Source: DAOUET01 sp034430155 (GTDB lineage: Bacteria; Chloroflexota; Anaerolineae; Anaerolineales; UBA4823). Taken from it: DNA of 64,000 nt. A program made the position numbers and the translations under genes. Numbering within the stretch: the stretch's first letter is position 1; every line of letters starts with the position of its first letter. The notes below the pieces were generated by a model. It was not told the DNA's origin, searched no databases, and saw only the letters and a list, made by a program, of their open reading frames with translations. The stretch spans positions 19,946-83,945 of the forward strand of contig DAOUET010000135.1 of assembly GCA_034430155.1 (NCBI GenBank). Reading direction: 5' to 3'. Below are positions 1 through 7,227 of the stretch, one piece after another.

Positions 1-205
1 TGAAGCGAAATTCCTCGGGGACTGGCAGTTTCTCCTCTGGATACTGAACCGTAAAAATCCCATCGGTTTTCGTGCTCGAACGATGGGCAATACCTTCAGC
101 AGAATAATATCGATTTTTGCCCAACCATTTCAGATCATCCAGGTATGTTCCAATAAAATGCCTAAAAGTTACGCCTAATCCTCTTAAAATTCCCTTTCCG
201 TACAT
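1..205 (-). CDS. nuoI: NADH-quinone oxidoreductase subunit I (NuoI), N-terminal part, cut by window edge
   Basis: The minus strand from the ATG at 205 reads without a stop to the edge, giving 68 residues that begin MYGKGILRGLGVTFRHF and end with a TVQYPEEKLPVPEEFRF-like stretch. That Y-P-x-E-x-x-x-x-P-x-x-F-R pattern just ahead of the cluster region is typical of NuoI, the two-[4Fe-4S] ferredoxin-like subunit that passes electrons to NuoB in the complex I arm. The two CxxCxxCxxxCP motifs would lie beyond the edge and cannot be seen. The gene follows nuoCD after a 140-bp gap and is the fourth gene of the iscX-nuoB-nuoCD operon. No nuoH lies between nuoCD and nuoI, unlike the common order. Identification is from the N-terminus only. 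Confidence 0.8.
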   Translation of the reverse strand, partial: MYGKGILRGLGVTFRHFIGTYLDDLKWLGKNRYYSAEGIAHRSSTKTDGIFTVQYPEEKLPVPEEFRF

Positions 206-345
206 AAATTAACTCCGTTTACGGTCAATGTTGGATAAATCTTATGGTTCCTTATCGAACTGTAATTTCGACATCTCCATTCTATTTGGGGTTAAGGATA
301 ACCTGATGAGGTCTCCAGGTTGATCCAGTAAATAGTTATTTATTA

Positions 346-2091
346 TCAACGATCCGTCTCCCCCAAGACGATATCAATTGATCCTAATATGGCCACCACA
401 TCTGCGATCTTGTTTCCTCTGCACATTTCGTTCATCGCTGTCAGGTTGATAAATGATGGTGCCCTGACGTGATATCGCCATGGGTTTGGTTTACCATTCG
501 AAACCACGTAAAAACCCAATTCCCCTTTGGGTCCCTCCACTCGACCATAAGCCTCACCGGCAGGTACTCTAACCTGATATTGAGGTTTTCCTTCCTGGAT
601 AGGTCCTGCTGGCATATCGCTTACCACCTGCTCCAGGATTCGCAGGCTTTGGCGGATCTCATCCATCCTGATCAGGTACCGGTCATATACATCGCCATGG
701 TAGCGAACTGCTACATCGAAATCGAACCGGTCGTAAATGCCATAAGGGTCTGCTCTCCGCACATCGTACGGAACGCCTGAGGCTCGTAAGACCGGTCCAG
801 CAGCCGAGTAAGCAATGGCTTGTTCAGGCGTCAAGATTCCCACTCCTTCGCATCGAGTGCGAATGATCTCGTTTTGGGTCAAGAAAGCGTCCAGCTCATC
901 AATTTTACGGGGGAGGCGGTCGAAGACCAACTCACGGATTTTTTCAAAAACACCCTCCGGGAGATCGCGGGCGACCCCACCAAAACGAAAATAATTGCAC
1001 ATCATCCGAGAGCCGGCGACTGCTTCAAAAATATCTAATATCAGTTCTCGTTCCTCGATGGCATATAAGGCTGGCGTAAAAAAGGCGCCTAAATCGTTTA
1101 ATAAAAACCCAATTGCCCAAACATGGTTGCTGATACGGGTTAATTCCGCCATCATTATACGAAGATATTCAGCGCGTTCGGGAGGGGTAACTCCCATCAA
1201 CTTCTCTACTGCCAGTGCGTAGCCGAAATTATTGCTCATCGAAGACAGATAATCCAGGCGATCGGTGAAAGGCATATTCATGAGAAAAGTATTGCGTTCA
1301 CCGATCTTTTCATGGTTTCTGTGCAGATAACCCATCACTGGTTCCAGATCCATGATGGTTTCACCTTCCAACCGGACGACCATGCGGAATACCCCATGGG
1401 TAGAAGGATGTTGCGGTCCTAGATTGACCACCAGATGGTCAGTGCTTATTGCAGTTTCACTTACAGGATGTTCGATCTTGCCAACGCCGGCATAAATAGC
1501 CGCATCCCCTATGGGAGTCCAGGTATCAGGGTTGAAATCAGCCGGATAATCCACATTTTTATGAAATACATTTTTATCCTCGGCTCTAGAGACGTGTCCA
1601 TCAGGCCAGCGGCTTTTGAATGGTTTGCCATCCTCTTCGTGATATGCTTCTCGCCAGTCTTTTCTTAGCGGGTGACCGTGAAAGCCTTCCCACATCAAAA
1701 TGCGCTTGAGATTCGGGTGGTCCTCAAATAGGATGCCAAGTAAATCCCATGCTTCCCGTTCCTGAAAATCAGCACCTGGAAAAACGGAAACAAGGGAAGG
1801 CACTACCGGATGCTCTCTTGAAACCTGAACTTTTAATACCAATGCCGGTCCCCCGGTGCTTCTATAAGCATGGTACACCACTTCCATCTGATTATCCGGG
1901 AAATAATCCACACCTGTCACCGAGGAGAGGAAATCATAACCTAGCTCATCACGCAAGGTGGTAGCGCATGACACCAAGTCCTCAGCATTAACCACATATC
2001 CTTCGTAACCCTTACGTTCGTCGACGGTCACAACTCCAGGAAATCGTCTTTCTAAGTCTGATTTTTCTTGGATAAGTATTTCTTCATTCAT
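346..2091 (-). CDS. nuoCD: Fused NADH-quinone oxidoreductase subunit C/D
   Basis: This 581-residue protein joins the 30-kDa (NuoC) and 49-kDa (NuoD) subunits of respiratory complex I. Residues 1-150 are NuoC; the signature EREAWDLLGILFEDHPNLKR is at 111-130. A linker of about 65 residues follows. NuoD starts near 218 with LGPQHPSTHGVFR and ends with DIVLGETDR, the usual quinone-site C-terminus. Where [NiFe] hydrogenase large subunits carry CxxC pairs, this protein has none (NTFLMNMPFTDRLDYLSS), so it is complex I and not a group 4 hydrogenase. NuoCD fusions are known, for example in enterobacteria. It lies 14 bp after nuoB and should be co-transcribed with it. Its product would sit in the peripheral arm at the cytoplasmic face of the membrane. 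Confidence 0.95.
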   Translation of the reverse strand: MNEEILIQEKSDLERRFPGVVTVDERKGYEGYVVNAEDLVSCATTLRDELGYDFLSSVTGVDYFPDNQMEVVYHAYRSTGGPALVLKVQVSREHPVVPSLVSVFPGADFQEREAWDLLGILFEDHPNLKRILMWEGFHGHPLRKDWREAYHEEDGKPFKSRWPDGHVSRAEDKNVFHKNVDYPADFNPDTWTPIGDAAIYAGVGKIEHPVSETAISTDHLVVNLGPQHPSTHGVFRMVVRLEGETIMDLEPVMGYLHRNHEKIGERNTFLMNMPFTDRLDYLSSMSNNFGYALAVEKLMGVTPPERAEYLRIMMAELTRISNHVWAIGFLLNDLGAFFTPALYAIEERELILDIFEAVAGSRMMCNYFRFGGVARDLPEGVFEKIRELVFDRLPRKIDELDAFLTQNEIIRTRCEGVGILTPEQAIAYSAAGPVLRASGVPYDVRRADPYGIYDRFDFDVAVRYHGDVYDRYLIRMDEIRQSLRILEQVVSDMPAGPIQEGKPQYQVRVPAGEAYGRVEGPKGELGFYVVSNGKPNPWRYHVRAPSFINLTAMNEMCRGNKIADVVAILGSIDIVLGETDR

Positions 2092-2105
2092 AGGATCGCT
2101 CCGGT

Positions 2106-2768
2106 TCAGGCCTCTTCTTTTTCAATAACCGGTTGCTCACCGAGGGGTTGATCAGCCTTTTCACGAGCAAAATTCTTGATGGCCGTATATTCTCGTGGAT
2201 CCATGATATCGGGGCCGAGCACTGGAACAGGGATCGGCTCTAGAGGTTCTCGGCGATACCATCGTACCGTCTTGATTGATTGCGTATCGATTTTTTCCTG
2301 CAGCTTTATCAATCCATGGAGCAGCGCCTGCGGGGTTGGGGGGCAACCCGGTATATATACATCCACTGGCACAAACTTATCCACTCCCGAAACCACGTTA
2401 TAGCCCTCTTTGAAGGGACCACCACCCGATGCACACGCCCCCATAGCTACCACATATTTCGGTTCTGGCATTTGGTTGTACAGGCGAACGATTTGCGGGA
2501 TCATCTTCTTGGTAACTGTTCCCGAGACGATCATCATATCGCTCTGCCGGGGGCTTGGTCGCATAATCTCCATACCAAAACGGGCAAAATCGTAACGACT
2601 TGCGGCGGTGCAGATCATCTCGATAGCACAACAAGCCAAACCGAACATCATCGGCCAAAGCGATGATCGGCGTCCCCAGTTATAAATCTTATCCAGGGTG
2701 GTTATAGCCACCTGACCCTGCATCTCAGGGGGAATATCGTAGCCAGGAGAATTAATATCATCCGTCAT
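2106..2768 (-). CDS. nuoB: NADH-quinone oxidoreductase subunit B (NuoB)
   Basis: This 220-residue protein is the complex I subunit that holds cluster N2, the last Fe-S centre before quinone. The four cluster ligands are visible: the adjacent C46 and C47 (FGLACCAIEM), C112 (MGACASGGG) and C142 (IPGCPPTPQALLHGL). The C-terminal tail of about 60 residues is charged and longer than in short NuoB proteins. Its ATG overlaps the iscX stop by four bases (ATGA), so the two are translationally coupled. No nuoA lies upstream, although nuoA is the usual neighbour; iscX takes that position. Confidence 0.95.
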   Translation of the reverse strand: MTDDINSPGYDIPPEMQGQVAITTLDKIYNWGRRSSLWPMMFGLACCAIEMICTAASRYDFARFGMEIMRPSPRQSDMMIVSGTVTKKMIPQIVRLYNQMPEPKYVVAMGACASGGGPFKEGYNVVSGVDKFVPVDVYIPGCPPTPQALLHGLIKLQEKIDTQSIKTVRWYRREPLEPIPVPVLGPDIMDPREYTAIKNFAREKADQPLGEQPVIEKEEA

Positions 2769-2977
2769 AAGGAATTTACCTCCTCATACCATTCTTGATA
2801 TATGGCTGCCAAAATGCCATCATTAGCTAATTCCGGCTCATCGTCGAAGTCAGGTAAAGCGACTGTCCATTGAAAGATCATATTTAAGGAGACATCTTCT
2901 AATTCAACCTGGGGATATTTATCAATTAAAGATCGAGCAATAGCGAAAGAATCTTCCCAGAAAAGTGGATTTTGCAT
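2765..2977 (-). CDS. iscX: IscX-like Fe-S assembly protein
   Basis: A 70-residue acidic protein that matches the IscX (DUF528) pattern: an N-terminal W-x-D with an IA-x-x-L-x-DKYP helix, then LPDFDDEP, N-x-GIL, and a terminal YQEWYEE. IscX binds IscS and iron and tunes Fe-S cluster assembly; this is knowledge of the family. The ATG at 2977 is preferred over an in-frame GTG at 2986 because GGAG sits 8 bases upstream of it. The gene heads the nuo operon and overlaps nuoB by four bases. A link between cluster supply and complex I, which is rich in Fe-S clusters, is my inference from that position. Confidence 0.8.
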   Translation of the reverse strand: MQNPLFWEDSFAIARSLIDKYPQVELEDVSLNMIFQWTVALPDFDDEPELANDGILAAIYQEWYEEVNSL

Positions 2978-3005
2978 ATTAATCACTCCGGTGCTAAACC
3001 CTGTT

Positions 3006-3033
3006 ATTATACCTTAGGGGCAATTCCTGTCAA
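3006..3033 (-). promoter_or_regulatory. Promoter of the iscX-nuo operon
   Basis: Read on the minus strand, a perfect -35 TTGACA (3033-3028) and a perfect -10 TATAAT (3011-3006) are separated by 16 bp. The start point should be near 2999, about 22 bases before the iscX ATG. The 28-bp palindrome at 3039-3066 lies just upstream of the -35 box. Confidence 0.7.
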
Positions 3034-3038
3034 TGCAT

Positions 3039-3066
3039 ATTAACGCAAATTATTATTTGCGTTAAT
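3039..3066. promoter_or_regulatory. Perfect inverted repeat, likely operator between iscX and the SufR-like gene
   Basis: Two 12-bp arms, ATTAACGCAAAT (3039-3050) and its exact reverse complement (3055-3066), flank a 4-bp TATT spacer. The repeat lies between the two divergent promoters, next to the -35 of the nuo operon and upstream of the -10 of the regulator. It has no hairpin-and-U-tract form. Binding by the adjacent DeoR/SufR-like dimer is inferred from position and symmetry. Confidence 0.65.
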
Positions 3067-3077
3067 TATTTAAAAGG

Positions 3078-3083
3078 TATAAT
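3078..3083 (+). promoter_or_regulatory. -10 box of the SufR-like regulator; probable leaderless mRNA
   Basis: A perfect TATAAT within GGTATAATACC ends 7 bases before the ATG at 3091, so transcription should begin at or next to the start codon. No Shine-Dalgarno sequence can fit. A -35 is poor (TTGCGT at 3057-3062, 15 bp away) and falls inside the right arm of the palindrome, which suits repression by the regulator. Confidence 0.55.
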
Positions 3084-3090
3084 ACCGATT

Positions 3091-3696
3091 ATGAAAAGCA
3101 CGCGCCAGCGTCTAATCGAATATTTGGAAACCCGCAATGTGGCTACACCGCTTGAATTAAGCCACGCCCTTCAGGTTACAGCTGCAGACGTACGCCATCA
3201 CTTGGCGGTTTTACGAGAAGAAGGCTTCGTGGAAGTCGTGGGCGAACGAAGACCTAAAGGTCGCGGTCGGCCTGGTCAGCTCTATAGCCTTTCTCAACAA
3301 TCCTTGGATGATAATCTTGATTTATTGATAGGTATTCTTCTAAGTGAACTGATAGGAGAATCTATATGCTCATCAGAGGCAGCCCTGAGACGCATTGCAG
3401 CAGGCTTAATGGGCAAATCCAGGTCATATGGCAATCTGACCCAACGCCTTTATCTGACTATTTCACGGCTTAACCAATTGAATTACCAGGCGCGGTGGGA
3501 AGCTCACTCCGAGGCACCACGGGTAGTCTTAGGTCGCTGCCCTTATGCCAGGATCATTGCCGCCCATCCAGAATTGTGCCAGATGGATACGATTTTATTA
3601 AATGACATGCTGGATAACCCCGTCGAACAAATTGCTAAACTCGCTAAGGACGATCGCGGTGCGACTTATTGTTTATTTTTAGTAGATATCAAGTGA
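3091..3696 (+). CDS. SufR-like winged-helix transcriptional regulator with a cysteine cluster
   Basis: This 201-residue protein has a DeoR/ArsR-type winged helix at residues 1-68, with the basic wing GERRPKGRGRPGQLY as in SufR-type Fe-S regulators. The C-terminal half has C150-x12-C163 in the context GRCPYARIIAAHPELC, and a third Cys at 194. SufR proteins bind a [4Fe-4S] cluster through a similar C-x12-C set and repress Fe-S assembly genes. One Cys of the classical four-Cys pattern is absent here. It is transcribed divergently from iscX-nuoBCDI and shares the palindromic operator. I infer that it is a redox or Fe-S sensor for that operon and for itself. Other metal-sensing ArsR-type roles remain possible. 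Confidence 0.75.
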   Translation: MKSTRQRLIEYLETRNVATPLELSHALQVTAADVRHHLAVLREEGFVEVVGERRPKGRGRPGQLYSLSQQSLDDNLDLLIGILLSELIGESICSSEAALRRIAAGLMGKSRSYGNLTQRLYLTISRLNQLNYQARWEAHSEAPRVVLGRCPYARIIAAHPELCQMDTILLNDMLDNPVEQIAKLAKDDRGATYCLFLVDIK

Positions 3697-3853
3697 ATTA
3701 TCCCATTATGAGGTGGTTAACACGTTTTTATGAGGACTTTTGTATAGTTGATATATGACAGTCATCACTTCCCAAAGATGCCAAATGTAATAATAATAAA
3801 GATGACAATATTCACCAGAGTTTATCCAACTTCTCGGAAATGGAGGTCGCTTT

Positions 3854-4099
3854 ATGCCAGTTAAGGGATGGATTGAAGTCAGTGATAAATATTGTAAAGG
3901 CTGTGATCTTTGTGTGAACGCCTGTCCTCAAGACGTTCTAGGCTTAGATTTAGAGCATTTGACCTCAAAGGGATATCATCCAGCTTACTTAATATCCGAG
4001 GGCTGTACCGGTTGTGGCATATGCGCTATCGTATGCCCTGAAGCTGCCCTGACAGTATTTCGCGAGATGCACGCCCGTGCTGCTCGTACTGCAGTTTAG
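3854..4099 (+). CDS. korD: 2-oxoacid:ferredoxin oxidoreductase delta (ferredoxin) subunit
   Basis: An 81-residue 2[4Fe-4S] ferredoxin-like subunit. The two cluster motifs are CKGCDLCVNACP (about residue 14-25) and CTGCGICAIVCP (about residue 52-63). It supplies the electron exit of the oxidoreductase encoded just downstream. A GGAGG lies 9 bases ahead of its ATG. The korA start follows 10 bases after its stop. The role follows from position and motifs; as a stand-alone protein it would only be called a ferredoxin. Confidence 0.88.
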   Translation: MPVKGWIEVSDKYCKGCDLCVNACPQDVLGLDLEHLTSKGYHPAYLISEGCTGCGICAIVCPEAALTVFREMHARAARTAV

Positions 4100-4109
4100 G
4101 AGGGAAGAC

Positions 4110-5243
4110 ATGCCTCGTGAGCTTCTAAAAGGAAATGTCGCCATGGCTGAAGCTGCCATCCGTGCAGGCTTGCAGGCCTACTTTGGTTATCCCATAACTC
4201 CACAGACAGAGCTACTTGAATGGATGGCGAAACGAATGCCGGAACTCGGTCGCACATTCTTACAGGCTGAAAGCGAAGTGGCTGCGATCAATATGGTTTA
4301 TGGCGCAGCCTGCACCGGTATACGGGTGATGAGTTCCTCTTCCAGCCCCGGTGTAAGTTTAATGATGGAAGGTCTATCCTATATCGCTGGTACAGAAGTG
4401 CCGGTGGTTTTAATTGATGTCGTGCGCGGCGGTCCAGGATTAGGAAATATCGCCCCCTCCCAAGGAGATTACAATCAAATAGTGCATGGCGGTGGCCATG
4501 GAGACTACCACCCTATCGTATTAGCGCCTGCCAGCGTGCAAGAAGCGATCGACCTAACCGTATTGGCTTTTGATCTCGCCGAGAAATACCGCTCTATCGT
4601 GATTGTGATGGCAGACGGCAGTATAGGACAAATGATGGAACCAGCCGAATTACCGCCCATGCACCCGCTTCCTAAAGAATATCCAGATTGGGCAGTACGC
4701 GGGGCAATAGGTCGTGACCGTCGCATCTTGAGCTCAATTTACATTGACCCTCAAGATGAAGAAGTTGTCAATTTCAGGTTGATGGAACGTTGGAATGAAA
4801 TCGGAGAAAACGAAGTTCGCTACCGGGAATATTTCCTTGAGGATGCAGATATCGTCATCGTAGGATTTGGAACGGCAGGGCGAGTGGCTTTATCAGCTGT
4901 ACGGGCAGCCCATTCGCAAGGGATCCGTGTCGGCCTTCTCCGCCCCATATCACTCAGTCCTTTTCCTTATGCAAAGATCGAAGATATTGCTAACCGAGCA
5001 AAAACCATTTTGGTGACAGAGATGAACAGCGGTCAAATGTTAGATGACGTGTTGCGGGCAGTGAGAGGAAGGATCCCAGTAGAGTTCTACGGGCGTATGG
5101 GAGGCATGATGCCTTTTCCAGACGAAATCACCGCAGAGATCCAACGCTTAGCCACTCAAACCCCAGTTCCGGATGGAGACCCCCGCAAACAGTGGATGGA
5201 GCGATTTGGAATTACCTTGCATGGCTTGAAATCGAATAATTAA
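4110..5243 (+). CDS. korA: 2-oxoacid:ferredoxin oxidoreductase subunit alpha
   Basis: A 377-residue alpha subunit of a 2-oxoglutarate (or related 2-oxoacid):ferredoxin oxidoreductase, which converts 2-oxoacid plus CoA to acyl-CoA, CO2 and reduced ferredoxin. The N-terminus has the YFGYPITPQTELLEWMA motif of the pyrimidine-binding domain; a transketolase-C-like domain follows around residues 245-360. The ATG at 4110 is chosen over an upstream in-frame codon at 4077 because AGGAGGG lies just before it and the earlier start would overlap korD. The substrate cannot be read from sequence; the four-gene delta-alpha-beta-gamma layout fits Kor or Vor enzymes. Reduced ferredoxin could feed the complex I encoded nearby; that is inference. 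Confidence 0.9.
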   Translation: MPRELLKGNVAMAEAAIRAGLQAYFGYPITPQTELLEWMAKRMPELGRTFLQAESEVAAINMVYGAACTGIRVMSSSSSPGVSLMMEGLSYIAGTEVPVVLIDVVRGGPGLGNIAPSQGDYNQIVHGGGHGDYHPIVLAPASVQEAIDLTVLAFDLAEKYRSIVIVMADGSIGQMMEPAELPPMHPLPKEYPDWAVRGAIGRDRRILSSIYIDPQDEEVVNFRLMERWNEIGENEVRYREYFLEDADIVIVGFGTAGRVALSAVRAAHSQGIRVGLLRPISLSPFPYAKIEDIANRAKTILVTEMNSGQMLDDVLRAVRGRIPVEFYGRMGGMMPFPDEITAEIQRLATQTPVPDGDPRKQWMERFGITLHGLKSNN

Positions 5244-5260
5244 CCAGGGAGAGAGAACCA

Positions 5261-6040
5261 ATGGTATCGACTGCACCCTTTGAAACGGTTTACCAGCGCC
5301 CAGAGTCACTGACCGATTTTCCCACTCATTATTGCCCCGGGTGTACCCACGGTATAGCTCATCGACTGATAGCTGAAGTACTTGATGAAATGGGATTGCG
5401 TGAAAATACAATCGGCGTTGCTCCGGTTGGTTGTGCTGTATTTGCATACAATTACTTTGATTGTGATTTCGTTGAAGCAGCCCATGGTCGGGCGCCAGCT
5501 ATGGCTACCGGCATTAAACGGGTATTGCCAGACCGGACGGTATTCACCTATCAGGGCGATGGCGATTTGGCTTCAATTGGCATGGCTGAAATTATCCATG
5601 CTGCTGCTAGAGGTGAAAACATCACTGTCATATTCATCAACAATGCCATTTATGGCATGACTGGCGGGCAGATGGCACCAACCACACTTCCCGGCCAGAA
5701 GACTACCTCCTCCCCCAATGGACGTGATGTCGAACAAATGGGGTTTCCCATCCGAATGGCGGAAATCCTCTGCACGCTCGATGGGGCTGGTTATGTTGTG
5801 CGCCGTAGCCTGCATGATCCCAAAAATATCCGCTTGGCCAAAAAAGCAATTCGTTTAGCCTTCGAAGCCCAGCAAAGGGGTTTGGGTTTCTCTCTGGTTG
5901 AACTGCTTTCTACCTGTCCAACCAACTGGGGCATGACCCCGCTCGAATCACTCCACTGGGTAGAGCAACATATGGTACCTTTTTACCCTTTGGAGGACTT
6001 CAAAGTCTCTCCAACTCTGGCTGGGCTTCGTGTCAGATAA
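5261..6040 (+). CDS. korB: 2-oxoacid:ferredoxin oxidoreductase subunit beta
   Basis: This 259-residue subunit binds thiamine diphosphate. The motif GDGDLASIGMAE, followed about 20 residues later by INNAIYGMTGGQ, is the TPP/Mg site. The early CPGCTHGIAHRL is the usual N-terminal signature of Kor/Por beta subunits. A GGGAGAGAG ribosome site precedes the ATG, which lies 17 bases after korA. It forms the catalytic centre together with KorA in the cytoplasm. Confidence 0.92.
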   Translation: MVSTAPFETVYQRPESLTDFPTHYCPGCTHGIAHRLIAEVLDEMGLRENTIGVAPVGCAVFAYNYFDCDFVEAAHGRAPAMATGIKRVLPDRTVFTYQGDGDLASIGMAEIIHAAARGENITVIFINNAIYGMTGGQMAPTTLPGQKTTSSPNGRDVEQMGFPIRMAEILCTLDGAGYVVRRSLHDPKNIRLAKKAIRLAFEAQQRGLGFSLVELLSTCPTNWGMTPLESLHWVEQHMVPFYPLEDFKVSPTLAGLRVR

Positions 6041-6064
6041 AGCAAGGATGGAGGATCAACAATA

Positions 6065-6628
6065 ATGCAAACTGAAATTGTGATAGCCGGGTTCGGAGGC
6101 CAAGGAGTTTTGTTTGCTGGTGAAGTATTAGCTTACGCCGCCATGGATACCGGGAAAGTAGTCACCTGGATACCTTCTTATGGACCGGAAATGCGCGGGG
6201 GTACTGCAAACTGCACTGTCATCATTTCTGATGAAGAGATCGGATCACCCCTGGTGCTAAATCCTCGCGGGGTGATCGCCATGAACCTGCCTTCATTCGA
6301 TAAATATGAACCATTGGTGACTCCTGACGGCGTGCTGGTTGCCAATGCTTCTTTGATAAACCGGAGCGCCAAACGCTCAGACATCACTGTCATTTCTATC
6401 CCCGCAAACGAAATTGCGGAAGAGTTGGGCGACAAGCGTTTGATGAACATGGTGGCATTGGGCGCCTTTTTAGAGAAGCTGCCGGTCCTTTCATTGGAAT
6501 CCGTCGAACAGGCACTAAAAGACCATCTACCAGAAAGGCACAGGAGGTTGCTGACTCTGAACTTTGAAGCCTTGCAAGGGGGTGCCGAGTTTGCGCGAAA
6601 GGAATCCGTAAAAGAATCGGTATCGTAA
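6065..6628 (+). CDS. korC: 2-oxoacid:ferredoxin oxidoreductase subunit gamma
   Basis: A 187-residue gamma subunit with the hallmark GFGGQGVLFAGEVLA near the N-terminus and SYGPEMRGGTANCTV, which binds CoA in the family. It lies 24 bases after korB behind GGATGGAGG, and completes the korDABC operon. No cluster ligands are expected in this subunit and none are seen. No clear intrinsic terminator follows; the 283-bp gap to the next gene holds a short GATATCTC/GAGATATC inverted repeat (6815-6836). Confidence 0.9.
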   Translation: MQTEIVIAGFGGQGVLFAGEVLAYAAMDTGKVVTWIPSYGPEMRGGTANCTVIISDEEIGSPLVLNPRGVIAMNLPSFDKYEPLVTPDGVLVANASLINRSAKRSDITVISIPANEIAEELGDKRLMNMVALGAFLEKLPVLSLESVEQALKDHLPERHRRLLTLNFEALQGGAEFARKESVKESVS

Positions 6629-6911
6629 TTAACCAAGTCGATCCTTTAATGGATGTGAAGGATTCCTTGTTGCCCGCTATGATCATCCACCTTTAAGAAG
6701 CGCCTCACCACGATTCAGGGGCAATTTGCCAGGTTATATACGCACTCCCTGCATTCTATCTTATTCCAAAACCAACTTCTGCTAATTTCTCAATAATGCA
6801 AGTACAATATAAAGGATATCTCTGGGTTGAGATATCTGAGCACGTCAGTTCGGGTTAACCATTATGACCATCAATCAAGAGATTTGATGATGGAAAGTGA
6901 AAGGAAAGCAG

Positions 6912-7133
6912 ATGGATAACGAGAGAATATTATATATTTGTCCGATATGCTTTCGAGTATGTGATACCGATCAAGAATGTCATGAACACCAAATGATAGA
7001 ATGCAACCCAGGCAAAATTGGCGATGAGCGGCGGAAACCAGTCACCGATAAATTTGGCAATTACGTATCGCGGGCACCGCGCTGGTATTTAGAAGCGGTG
7101 GGTCGGATTCAGAAAAAAGGTCTCGAAACCTGA
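6912..7133 (+). CDS. Small Cys/His-rich protein of unknown function
   Basis: A 73-residue protein with an N-terminal CPICFRVC and a following CHEHQMIEC, a spacing that could bind one zinc ion. The C-terminus is basic (PRWYLEAVGRIQKKG). The ATG at 6912 is preferred to an in-frame GTG at 6897 because AGGA lies 7 bases before it. It is monocistronic and ends at the hairpin at 7157-7211. I do not recognise a family. A zinc-finger-like nucleic-acid or protein-binding role is possible but unsupported. Confidence 0.6.
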   Translation: MDNERILYICPICFRVCDTDQECHEHQMIECNPGKIGDERRKPVTDKFGNYVSRAPRWYLEAVGRIQKKGLET

Positions 7134-7156
7134 TCATATTCTTAAATTGTATAAGG

Positions 7157-7211
7157 AAAATCCCCGTTCTCATTGGCTTCAATAAAGAGCACACCGAAAA
7201 CGGGGATTTTT
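7157..7211. terminator. Bidirectional hairpin between the small Cys protein and PPDK
   Basis: AAAATCCCCGTT (7157-7168) pairs with AACGGGGATTTT (7199-7210), with A and T runs at the outer ends. The loop of about 30 bases is long. It can end the rightward small gene and the leftward PPDK gene. Confidence 0.6.
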
Positions 7212-7227
7212 GGTTTTGAAGATTATT

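Noticed and set aside
346..2768. NuoB/NuoCD as parts of a group 4 [NiFe] hydrogenase
   Set aside because: The fused C/D subunit lacks both CxxC pairs of hydrogenase large subunits and keeps the NuoD-type motifs.
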